Assembly (NCBI GenBank): GCA_013152695.1
Contig: JAADFV010000453.1
Coordinates: forward strand, 1 to 11,952
Source of the DNA: Chloroflexota bacterium
GTDB taxonomy: Bacteria; Chloroflexota; Anaerolineae; J102
Direction of reading: 5' to 3'
DNA: 11,952 bases
In this document: positions 6,118 to 11,952 of the stretch, in pieces
How the letters are laid out: each line of letters begins with the position of its first letter
Position numbering within the stretch: position 1 is the stretch's first letter
The notes under the pieces: model-generated
Told to the model about the DNA's origin: nothing
The model's input: only the letters and a program-made list of their open reading frames with translations
The model's database searches: none
Made by a program: the position numbers and the translations under genes

Positions 6118-7529
6118 TCGATCATCTGCACTTTGATGAGATCGGTGGTGCCGGGAGCGCTGCTCGCCGATCCGGCTGTGATTACGGCCAGATCACCATT
6201 TTGCAGCCAGCCATGCGCCTGTGTCACCCGCACCGCGTCCTGGATCACGGCATCGGTTGTATCCCGGCGAGGAGCTTGCAAAGGAAAAACACCCCAATAC
6301 ATGTTAAGCTGGCGCTGGATGCGCCGGTCGGGGGTCACGGCAATGATAGGGAGATGCGGCCGGTAGCGTGATAGCTGGCGGGCGGTGAAGCCAGATGCAG
6401 TAGGAGCAATGATCACCTTGGCTGAGAGATGCATGGCCAGATCGCCGGCTGCATGGGCAATGGCCTGGGCAATCACGTCGATATGGGTCGGTGTGTGCAA
6501 AGCTGGTACACGAATCTCAGTTTCTGTCTCTGCTTTCTGCACGATCCGATTCATCATTTCAACCGCTTGCACCGGGTATTTACCGGCGGCGGTCTCGCCT
6601 GAAAGCATGACAGCATCGGTACCGTCGAGCACGGCATTTGCCACATCACTGGCTTCGGCGCGGGTGGGACGGGGATTGCGAATCATCGAATCCAGCATCT
6701 GGGTGGCTGTGATCACCGGCGTTCCGGCACGATTACACAAACGAATGATCCGTTTTTGAATCATCGGTACATCTTCCGTGGGTAATTCGATGCCCAAATC
6801 ACCGCGCGCCACCATCACACCATCACTGGCCTCGATGATGGCATCAATATGAGCCACAGCCTCTGGCTTTTCGATCTTGGCAATGACCAGGGCCTTTACA
6901 CTATTTTTGCATTGTTCCTCAATCAGGTGCTTTAATTCGTAAACTTCGTTGCTACTGTGCACAAAAGAAAGAGCAATCCAATCAAGTTGTTGCTCCAGAG
7001 CAAACCGTAAATCTGCGCGGTCTTTGGCCGTAATTGCCGAGATTTGTGTGCTCGTTTGCGGTAAATTGATACCTTTATGGGAGTACAGCGTCCCTCCCGT
7101 AATCACTTTGGCCCGAATCTCTTTTTCTGTTGTCCTCACTACCTCCACTTCGAGCAGGCCGTCATCGAAAAGCATGCGATCACCGGGATGTACCAGTTTT
7201 GGCAGATCACTATACTGGTAGGGAATTGTGTCTGGAGGAGAAGGTTCGCGGGCGAACACAACCTCCTCCCCTACTGTGAGCTGACGTCCTCCTTCAGGCA
7301 GTACGCCAACCCGTAATTTGGGCCCCTGCAAATCACCCAGAATAGCGACAGGCCGGTCCATCTCTGTCGCCAGGTCACGGATACGCTGGATGGTTTGGAG
7401 GTGGGTATCGTGGTCGCCGTGCGAGAAATTGATACGAGCCACATCCATGCCAGCTTTCATCAGCCGGCGCAGAGTTTTTTCATCATTACTGGCAGGACCG
7501 ATGGTGCAGATGATTTTTGTTGAACGCAT
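6114..7529 (-). CDS. pyk: Pyruvate kinase
   Basis: Transfers phosphate from phosphoenolpyruvate to ADP, the final ATP-forming step of glycolysis, in the cytosol. The 471-residue length matches the standard bacterial enzyme without the extra C-terminal PEP-utiliser-like domain found in bacilli. Visible motifs: N-terminal TKIICTIGPAS, ARINFSHG with Arg32, Asn34 and Ser36, DLQGPKLRVG, then AKIEKPEA (Lys218, Glu220), MVARGDLGIELP with Asp244 as metal-site residue, TATQML (Thr274) and DAVMLSGETAAGKYPVQAV. The C-terminal allosteric domain covers roughly residues 340-471. The ATG at 7529 is 5 nt after the stop of the ParB-like gene and the end overlaps the next small gene by 4 nt, so the three genes look like one transcript. 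The Shine-Dalgarno is weak, consistent with coupling. Confidence 0.97.
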   Translation of the reverse strand: MRSTKIICTIGPASNDEKTLRRLMKAGMDVARINFSHGDHDTHLQTIQRIRDLATEMDRPVAILGDLQGPKLRVGVLPEGGRQLTVGEEVVFAREPSPPDTIPYQYSDLPKLVHPGDRMLFDDGLLEVEVVRTTEKEIRAKVITGGTLYSHKGINLPQTSTQISAITAKDRADLRFALEQQLDWIALSFVHSSNEVYELKHLIEEQCKNSVKALVIAKIEKPEAVAHIDAIIEASDGVMVARGDLGIELPTEDVPMIQKRIIRLCNRAGTPVITATQMLDSMIRNPRPTRAEASDVANAVLDGTDAVMLSGETAAGKYPVQAVEMMNRIVQKAETETEIRVPALHTPTHIDVIAQAIAHAAGDLAMHLSAKVIIAPTASGFTARQLSRYRPHLPIIAVTPDRRIQRQLNMYWGVFPLQAPRRDTTDAVIQDAVRVTQAHGWLQNGDLAVITAGSASSAPGTTDLIKVQMIE

Positions 7530-7534
7530 AGGGA

Positions 7535-8527
7535 TTATTTATCTTCGTTCTCAGTGGGTTCTGTATTCGTTTCTTTTTTGGGGAGCCCGATGATCACTTC
7601 GTCGCCTGCTGTCAGGCGTGCGATAGAGAGGCGTGCGCTCTTGAGTACTCTTTTGATTTTATTGTCACTGTAGACACTACCAAAAGTGGAAACAGCGGCC
7701 TCTTCATTGAGGTCGAGTTGATAAAGTTTGCGTAGTACTTCGCGATGGTGACATATCCACAAATAGAGATCGGCTACCGTGCGGTTGGGGAATTCCTTGA
7801 GCAGGCCCCTTTCCTCGATCTCTTTGGCCAGGGGCAGGTACACATTTTCGTACCAGCTTTTGACCGCTTCTTCATAACTAATCTCGTGTTGAGCGGCTTC
7901 ACCCATGTACCAACGATGAACCGAGATCTGCTCATCGAATTCCTTGTAACGGCCGGGTTCTGTCAGGCGCAGATCGGCATCGGGATAGTATTCACCCAGT
8001 TTGGTGCGTTCCAGAAAGAGACGGTGCCCTGCTTCTGCCAGCCAGCGGCTCAATTCCTCGGCCGAATCGGCTTCTACGGGAAATGGCACTTCTACCGGCG
8101 TGACATAGGCTTCAATCATCTTGTCTCCGCGCGCTCGCGCCACCGAGACCCGGTGATTGCCATCTCTGACAAAATACAGCTCTCCCACCTGGTAAAGCTC
8201 TACCGGCGGCAGCCCGACCATCGTGTTCATTGCTGCATCGACCCGGCGCCAGCGTTCGAATAGAGCTTCGTTACGCGGCAAGAAAGCCTGATTGAAGTCA
8301 CGATAACGGCCTACACTACCCACAATTTTATCCAAAGGAACTTCCTTGAGCTCAGGAAGGCCCTGTTCATGTGCCTGCAAGATGTTGCGTACTTCTTCGT
8401 AGCTGAGCAGGTCTGGATTTCGTTTACTGAGACGAGAACGCCAATCTTGCAATATTGCCTGAAAGTGAGCTTTGCGAAAGCGTTCTGCAGCTTGATTCAG
8501 TGTCAGAGGACTAAGGTCTTCGGGCAT
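7535..8527 (-). CDS. ParB/sulfiredoxin-like domain protein (DUF4032-like)
   Basis: A 330-residue protein with a motif FVRDGNHRVSVAR at 119-131. This is the ParB/Srx-fold signature (DGNHR replacing the DGERR of ParB), preceded by RDFNQAFLPR and LPPVELYQVGELYF as in DUF4032-type proteins. Residues about 195-270 (YKEFDEQISVHRWY, WYENVYLPLAKEIEE, FPNRTVADLYLWICHHR) form a second conserved helical region seen, as far as I recall, in the same family of Actinobacteria and Chloroflexota. The N-terminal 55 residues are helical and the tail after 315 is polar and probably disordered. Members are of unknown function; members of this fold include nucleotide-dependent enzymes and DNA-binding proteins, and either is possible. 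A strong GGAGGAAGGA lies 5 nt before the ATG. It is the first gene of a likely operon with pyk and the small cysteine protein. Confidence 0.78.
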   Translation of the reverse strand: MPEDLSPLTLNQAAERFRKAHFQAILQDWRSRLSKRNPDLLSYEEVRNILQAHEQGLPELKEVPLDKIVGSVGRYRDFNQAFLPRNEALFERWRRVDAAMNTMVGLPPVELYQVGELYFVRDGNHRVSVARARGDKMIEAYVTPVEVPFPVEADSAEELSRWLAEAGHRLFLERTKLGEYYPDADLRLTEPGRYKEFDEQISVHRWYMGEAAQHEISYEEAVKSWYENVYLPLAKEIEERGLLKEFPNRTVADLYLWICHHREVLRKLYQLDLNEEAAVSTFGSVYSDNKIKRVLKSARLSIARLTAGDEVIIGLPKKETNTEPTENEDK

Positions 8528-8532
8528 AACTA

Positions 8533-8542
8533 TCCTTCCTCC
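8533..8542 (-). promoter_or_regulatory. Ribosome binding site of the ParB-like gene
   Basis: GGAGGAAGGA on the minus strand, 5 nt before the ATG at 8527. The extended purine run offers two possible anti-SD pairings (GGAGG or AAGGA). Confidence 0.65.
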
Positions 8543-8544
8543 GA

Positions 8545-8573
8545 TTTATAGCATGGCTCAGTTTAACAGTCAT
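8545..8573 (-). promoter_or_regulatory. Extended -10 promoter of the ParB-like/pyk operon
   Basis: On the minus strand: ATGACT (8573-8568, 4/6 to the -35 consensus), 17-bp spacer, TATAAA (8550-8545, 5/6), with a TGC directly before it forming an extended -10. The predicted start falls within the purine-rich ribosome binding site, which would leave a leader of only about 10 nt. That is unusually short, so either translation uses the proximal AAGGA or the true promoter is further upstream. Confidence 0.4.
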
Positions 8574-8748
8574 GCGGCTTAACAGATTTATGCGGCACTT
8601 GTGCATGCAGAGTTAGGGCAACACGCAAGATGAAACAGAAATGATGGCTATCGATATGAGGTCGGCTGCACAATGGCCACACGGAAGTACAATAAACTAC
8701 GCCATTCATTCTATCACCAAACGACTATCCAGGTCTACAACCTGGCTC
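8574..8748. other. Intergenic spacer between the ggt and ParB-like genes
   Basis: No convincing gene in either strand. Just after the ggt stop there is a short inverted repeat CCAGG-N7-CCTGG (8729-8745) without a T-run, a weak terminator candidate at best. A plus-strand frame starting at 8641 runs into ggt and has no ribosome binding site or recognisable protein, so I treat it as a shadow. Confidence 0.4.
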
Positions 8749-10329
8749 TCAATCGACACGGACGACTGCCCCGGCGCGGCGCGGATCGCCAGCTCCCAGC
8801 AAGTCACCTTGAGTATCTTTACCTACGGCATGGGCACCACCGAAAAACATGTGCAGTCCTGGCCAGCGCACGACATCATATCCCCAGCGCCGTAACCACC
8901 CTACCGTACTCGACTTCACCCCCCCTTCAATCTGCAGTTCCCCGGCCTCGAAGTGGATGCGAGGTGCTTCGACAGCTGTGCGGAGATCCAAGCTGAAATC
9001 GCAGAAGTTGACGATGACCTGGAGAATGGCAGTACGCAAGCGATTGGAGCCACCGGAACCTACAGCCAGCACAGGAGCACCATCACGGAGGATGATCGAC
9101 GGCGCCATCATGGAGCCGATGCGTTCTCCTGCCTTACCTTGATGGAAGCCATAGGGATGGAGGTCTGCTTCACCCAAGATGTTGTTGAGAATGAGTCCTG
9201 TGCCATTGAGGACAAAGCCAGGGGTTTCGCCGGCGGTCGTAGTCAAGGAGACCAGATTGCCGCTCTCATCCATCACACTGATATGAGTTGTGCTGTTGTG
9301 GCTAGGAGGGGGCGGGGGGTCAAGAGGATAGGGCTGAGCAGGTCGGGCCAGGCGGCAGGCGAGATCGTAGCTGTGGCGTTGGAGATGGTCGGCCGACAGG
9401 AAGAGCTCTGCGTCTCCTGTGCTCTCGAAGGTTGGGCGGGCAAGGTTGGTCTGACGCATGACCTCTGTTAGCAATCCCAGGTGGCGGGGGTTGCCGTAAT
9501 TGAGGGTGCCGAGATCGTAAGGGGCCAACATTGCCAGCGAAAAAGCGATCAAAGCGCCTCCGCGCGAGGGAGGAGGGTTGGTGAAGAGTTCGAACTGGCG
9601 ATAGGGCAGGTGGAGGGGCTTCCGCACAATGACTTCATAGGCGCTCAAGTCTGCCGCCGAGATCAATCCACCATGCTCACGCTGATCGCGTAGAATCATT
9701 TGGGCGATATCCCCGCGGTAAAACAAGTCCGGTCCCTCTTTTGCCAATGTTTCTAGCGTTGTGGCCAGGTCTGGATTGCGATAAAGCAGGGCGGGATGTA
9801 AAAATTGCTCGGGTGCACCGAAAAGCTGTGCGAGATCGGGTTCCTGGCTGAAGATAGGGTGCAGCAAGCGGCCGACATAACGGCCGAATTCTCCCAAGGT
9901 CACACCCTCTCGGGCCAGGGTGATGGCGGGTTCGAGCACGACGGCGAGGGGGAGCCTTCCTTGCTCTCGTTGCAAGCGCCAGAGGCCAGCGAGATTACCC
10001 GGTACGGCCACGCTGCCTCGACCGATATGGAATATCTGCCGCGTAGGACCGAAGTCCACGGAGACAGGAAAGAAGTCGATATCAGAAGTGTTGCTCTGTT
10101 CTAAACCGGGAAAAGTGCAAAAGAAATCGTATAAGAGGGCATTTTGTTGCTCGTGCTGATAGACCAGGGCAAAACCTCCCCCGCCCGGGGCGACAAGGGT
10201 GGGTTCGGCCACGAAGGCGGCGAACGCGGCTGCAACTGCGGCATCGGCAGCATTGCCGCCCGCCCTCAAGATGTCGGCGCCGGCCTGAGCGGTAGCGAGG
10301 TGGCCGGCAGCAATGATTCCCCTGGTCAT
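8749..10329 (-). CDS. ggt: Gamma-glutamyltransferase family protein (Ntn hydrolase)
   Basis: An autoprocessing threonine hydrolase/transferase acting on gamma-glutamyl compounds such as glutathione, or on a related amide. At 526 residues it has full family length. N-terminal GIIAAGHLATAQAGADILRAGGNAADAAVAAAF and EPTLVAPGGGGFALV are family hallmarks. Self-cleavage would expose Thr347 in NSTTHISVMD, followed by SLTTTAGE. The C-terminal GSGGSNRLRTAILQVIVN and AVEAPRIHFE blocks are also typical. No signal peptide is visible, so unlike the periplasmic E. coli enzyme it should be cytosolic. The usual DFRE motif, whose Arg binds the substrate alpha-carboxylate, reads DFFCTFPG (residues 68-75) here, so specificity may differ from classical GGT. 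AAAAGGAG lies 6 nt before the ATG, inside the last codons of the upstream gene, and the two genes are separated by one base. It is last in the cysS group. Confidence 0.92.
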   Translation of the reverse strand: MTRGIIAAGHLATAQAGADILRAGGNAADAAVAAAFAAFVAEPTLVAPGGGGFALVYQHEQQNALLYDFFCTFPGLEQSNTSDIDFFPVSVDFGPTRQIFHIGRGSVAVPGNLAGLWRLQREQGRLPLAVVLEPAITLAREGVTLGEFGRYVGRLLHPIFSQEPDLAQLFGAPEQFLHPALLYRNPDLATTLETLAKEGPDLFYRGDIAQMILRDQREHGGLISAADLSAYEVIVRKPLHLPYRQFELFTNPPPSRGGALIAFSLAMLAPYDLGTLNYGNPRHLGLLTEVMRQTNLARPTFESTGDAELFLSADHLQRHSYDLACRLARPAQPYPLDPPPPPSHNSTTHISVMDESGNLVSLTTTAGETPGFVLNGTGLILNNILGEADLHPYGFHQGKAGERIGSMMAPSIILRDGAPVLAVGSGGSNRLRTAILQVIVNFCDFSLDLRTAVEAPRIHFEAGELQIEGGVKSSTVGWLRRWGYDVVRWPGLHMFFGGAHAVGKDTQGDLLGAGDPRRAGAVVRVD

Positions 10330-10330
10330 T

Positions 10331-11497
10331 CTACACTCCTTTTACGGCTTCTTGATATTCATACCAGAGGGCAGAAAGAGTACGGCGGGGATCGGCACGA
10401 TAGGCTTCGGGATCGAATTCTAAGTGCGGATAGGACCGTGTTGCCGTCGAAGCGGATAAGGCCGTGACGAGCTTTTTCTCAGAGCCATCAGCGCGTAAGA
10501 GGCCGGTATGCCGGCGCCAGTTGGGGCGATCGTAAGGAGGGATATTCCAGCGTTCTTCAGGAATATCGGCCCAGCGCCACAACCACAGGGCCGGACATTG
10601 CCGCGAACGGGCAATGGCAATTACTTCGGCCAAATGTTCGGCTGCTTCTTCTTCGTTGGCATAGAATACGCCATCCCGCGCCCGCGAGGCTTCGCCAGGG
10701 GCAGAAGTGGGGAGGCCAGCCAGGTATAAGGGCAGGGGTTGGTCGGCGAGGGTGGTGGCCAAATCGAGGGCAAAGGCTATCCAACGGGCATTCAGAGGCA
10801 GTCGGCGCCGGTCACTGGCAAAGGTGGCAATACTGAGGGCAGGTTGGCCCCCAGCTTCGAGAATGTCACTGGGCCAAACGGAGGTAGACATTTCCAGGGC
10901 GTCGAAGGCCTGTAAAAAGATGCAATCACATTTGGGGGCGAACTGCTGCAGTTGCGTCACTGTGTCGCCTATCCAATCGATCACCCTGCCTCTGTCGACG
11001 GCGGCGGCGAGACGCCCAAAACCGGGCATGGGCTCGATTTGAAAGAATGCAGGGTGCTGGGCATAGTAACCGACCAGTTCACGCATCAAGAGGGTGCGTG
11101 CCGTCAACATGCGCTCGTCATTAAATGGGTGGCGGATTCGCCCCCAACGCGCCCATTGGCCGTTGACAAGGAGGGCCCAATGGGGGGGAAGGGGGGTGGG
11201 GTTGACGCCCCATTCAGGCCACCAGAGGGCACCATCCCAGATGCCTGTCCATAACCCCGCATTTACTTCCAAGGCATTATCGGCGGCGGCTTGTAAAAAG
11301 AGGCCGAAATGATCAAGGGCCTTGGGGGATATACGGTCCACACTGGGCTGGAAGTCATGCCAGAAGAGGGGGACACGCACAGCCTGGAAGCCAAGGGCGG
11401 CAATGTGGGCCAGGTCGTCCTGAATTTCGGCGAGGTCGAAATCTCGCCAGATGGCGGGGCCAGTACGGTGGGGGAGATAGCCAATACCTAAAAACAT
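10331..11497 (-). CDS. Clan GH-A glycosidase-like TIM-barrel protein, probably altered active site
   Basis: A 388-residue protein whose strand order follows a GH5/GH-A (beta/alpha)8 barrel: FLGIGYLP (2-9), VRVPLFWHDFQP (40-51, like the VRIP-x-W strand 2), NAGLWTG (79-85), QHPAFFQIEP (147-156), LYLAGLPT (257-264) and ALWLWRWAD (303-311). The acid/base position is IEP instead of NEP, keeping Glu155. The nucleophile position, normally a Glu in an EFG-x-PT-like strand 7, reads LAGLPT, with no Glu. If this alignment is right the protein may not be a classical retaining glycosidase and may bind sugar or act otherwise; the alignment is by eye. No signal peptide, so cytosolic. It starts 27 nt after the cysS stop with a weak AGAGA ribosome binding site, and ends one base before ggt. 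Substrate unknown. Confidence 0.6.
   Translation of the reverse strand: MFLGIGYLPHRTGPAIWRDFDLAEIQDDLAHIAALGFQAVRVPLFWHDFQPSVDRISPKALDHFGLFLQAAADNALEVNAGLWTGIWDGALWWPEWGVNPTPLPPHWALLVNGQWARWGRIRHPFNDERMLTARTLLMRELVGYYAQHPAFFQIEPMPGFGRLAAAVDRGRVIDWIGDTVTQLQQFAPKCDCIFLQAFDALEMSTSVWPSDILEAGGQPALSIATFASDRRRLPLNARWIAFALDLATTLADQPLPLYLAGLPTSAPGEASRARDGVFYANEEEAAEHLAEVIAIARSRQCPALWLWRWADIPEERWNIPPYDRPNWRRHTGLLRADGSEKKLVTALSASTATRSYPHLEFDPEAYRADPRRTLSALWYEYQEAVKGV
10336..10343 (-). promoter_or_regulatory. Ribosome binding site of ggt inside the upstream gene's end
   Basis: AAAAGGAG on the minus strand, 6 nt before the ggt ATG. It is made of the last Lys-Gly codons of the glycosidase-like gene, whose TAG stop is one base before the ATG. 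This arrangement favours coupled translation of the two proteins. Confidence 0.65.
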
Positions 11498-11524
11498 GAA
11501 TGATTGTCTCTTTTGAACAGGGGA

Positions 11525-11952
11525 TCAAGTGAAGCGTGTGAGATGGTTGTTCCAGCCCGATACGACACGGGGTTCGGGTGTGGTTGAGTCTAGACGCAAG
11601 CCAAAGATGTGGGCATAGGTCGCAAGTTGGCCGCGAATATCACGCACATCGTAACCTTGCTGGGCGTCTTCTCGGATATATACAGCCAAGTCTTCCAGGG
11701 CCACGAGGGCCGCAGGCGTGTCGAGATCGTCAGCCATGGCCTGCAGGAAGCGTTCTTGTGTAAGACGGTAGGCTCTGGTCTGAAGGGGGGTGAGGGCGTT
11801 CGTGCCGCCAGGCAGGGTTACCGCCTCGCGTAGGAGATTGGCCAGGTCTGCCATCTGAGCCAAGGCATGTTCATCATAACTCCAGGAATGGCGATAATGG
11901 TGATTTGCCAAGTAGAGGCGAATGGCGTCGGCAGAGTAAGTTTCCAGTAAAT
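11525..11952 (-). CDS. cysS: Cysteinyl-tRNA synthetase, C-terminal part (runs off right edge)
   Basis: Class I aminoacyl-tRNA synthetase that attaches cysteine to tRNA-Cys. Only the last ~142 residues are present; the frame is open to the window edge. They begin LLETYSADAIRLYLANHHYR, which corresponds to the family's conserved E-x-Y-SADA-[IL]-R-L-[FY]-L-x3-HYR helix after the KMSKS loop. It continues with a DALR/anticodon-binding helical domain containing the characteristic ERFLQAMADDLDTPAALVAL block (D-D-x-[ND]-TP-x-AL). The catalytic HIGH and KMSKS motifs and zinc ligands lie outside the window. The related mycothiol ligase MshC shares this architecture but usually has a shorter, different C-terminus; I favour CysRS. 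It is the first visible gene of a group with the glycosidase-like protein and ggt. Confidence 0.87.
   Translation of the reverse strand, partial: LLETYSADAIRLYLANHHYRHSWSYDEHALAQMADLANLLREAVTLPGGTNALTPLQTRAYRLTQERFLQAMADDLDTPAALVALEDLAVYIREDAQQGYDVRDIRGQLATYAHIFGLRLDSTTPEPRVVSGWNNHLTRFT

Noticed and set aside
5775..6371. Plus-strand 198-residue open frame
   Set aside because: It overlaps GNAT, the cysteine protein and the end of pyk, has no recognisable domain and reads as a shadow of the minus-strand genes.
8729..8745. CCAGG-N7-CCTGG as a ggt terminator
   Set aside because: Only a 5-bp stem and no T-run; kept as a note rather than a terminator call.
8641..8996. Plus-strand frames crossing the spacer into the ggt 3' end
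   Set aside because: No ribosome binding site, low-complexity composition, and two competing frames over the same DNA; most of the length is antisense to ggt.
1..11952. CRISPR arrays, insertion sequences, tRNA or rRNA genes, prophage or defence genes
   Set aside because: I saw no regularly spaced repeats, transposase motifs, cloverleaf-like stretches or defence-type domains by eye; a tRNA scan would settle the RNA part.

Overview
The window is ordinary-looking bacterial chromosome (mid-50s % GC by eye, densely packed genes, no mobile element, CRISPR or RNA gene that I can see). Gene content and protein style suggest a member of the Chloroflexota (Anaerolineae/Caldilineae-like), mainly because of a ParB/sulfiredoxin-like VRDGNHRVSVAR protein, a FabL-like enoyl reductase and a GGT-like enzyme of a non-classical type. 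That placement is inference; no 16S or marker phylogeny is available here.

Left block, minus strand (1-2655). Read in transcription order it holds a cytoplasmic glycerophosphodiester phosphodiesterase, histidine ammonia-lyase (hutH), and the first ~19 codons of a gene whose N-terminus resembles adenine deaminase. If that last call is right, hutH and its neighbour both release ammonia from nitrogen-rich compounds. A 9-bp direct repeat lies just upstream of hutH and a small hairpin lies between hutH and the partial gene. No other hut gene is visible.

Middle block, plus strand (2763-5800). A sigma70-like promoter precedes a probable four-gene unit: an enoyl-ACP-reductase-type SDR (Y-X6-K motif), an unrecognised all-helical 138-residue protein, a 3-hydroxybutyryl-CoA dehydrogenase, and a GNAT acetyltransferase whose GTG start directly abuts the dehydrogenase stop. 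Two of the four are acyl-chain redox enzymes, so the unit looks like fatty-acid or acyl-CoA metabolism.

Right block, minus strand (5863-11952). There are two probable operons. The first reads ParB-like/DUF4032-like protein, pyruvate kinase, then a small four-cysteine protein whose start overlaps the pyk stop (ATGA). The second reads cysteinyl-tRNA synthetase (C-terminus only, running off the right edge), a TIM-barrel glycosidase-like protein that seems to have lost its nucleophile glutamate, and a gamma-glutamyltransferase-like enzyme that lacks the usual substrate-carboxylate arginine. The last two are separated by one base.

The observations most worth following are the pyk-coupled cysteine protein with its ParB-like neighbour, and the tightly coupled pair of apparently altered enzymes (GH-A-like barrel plus GGT-like) behind cysS.
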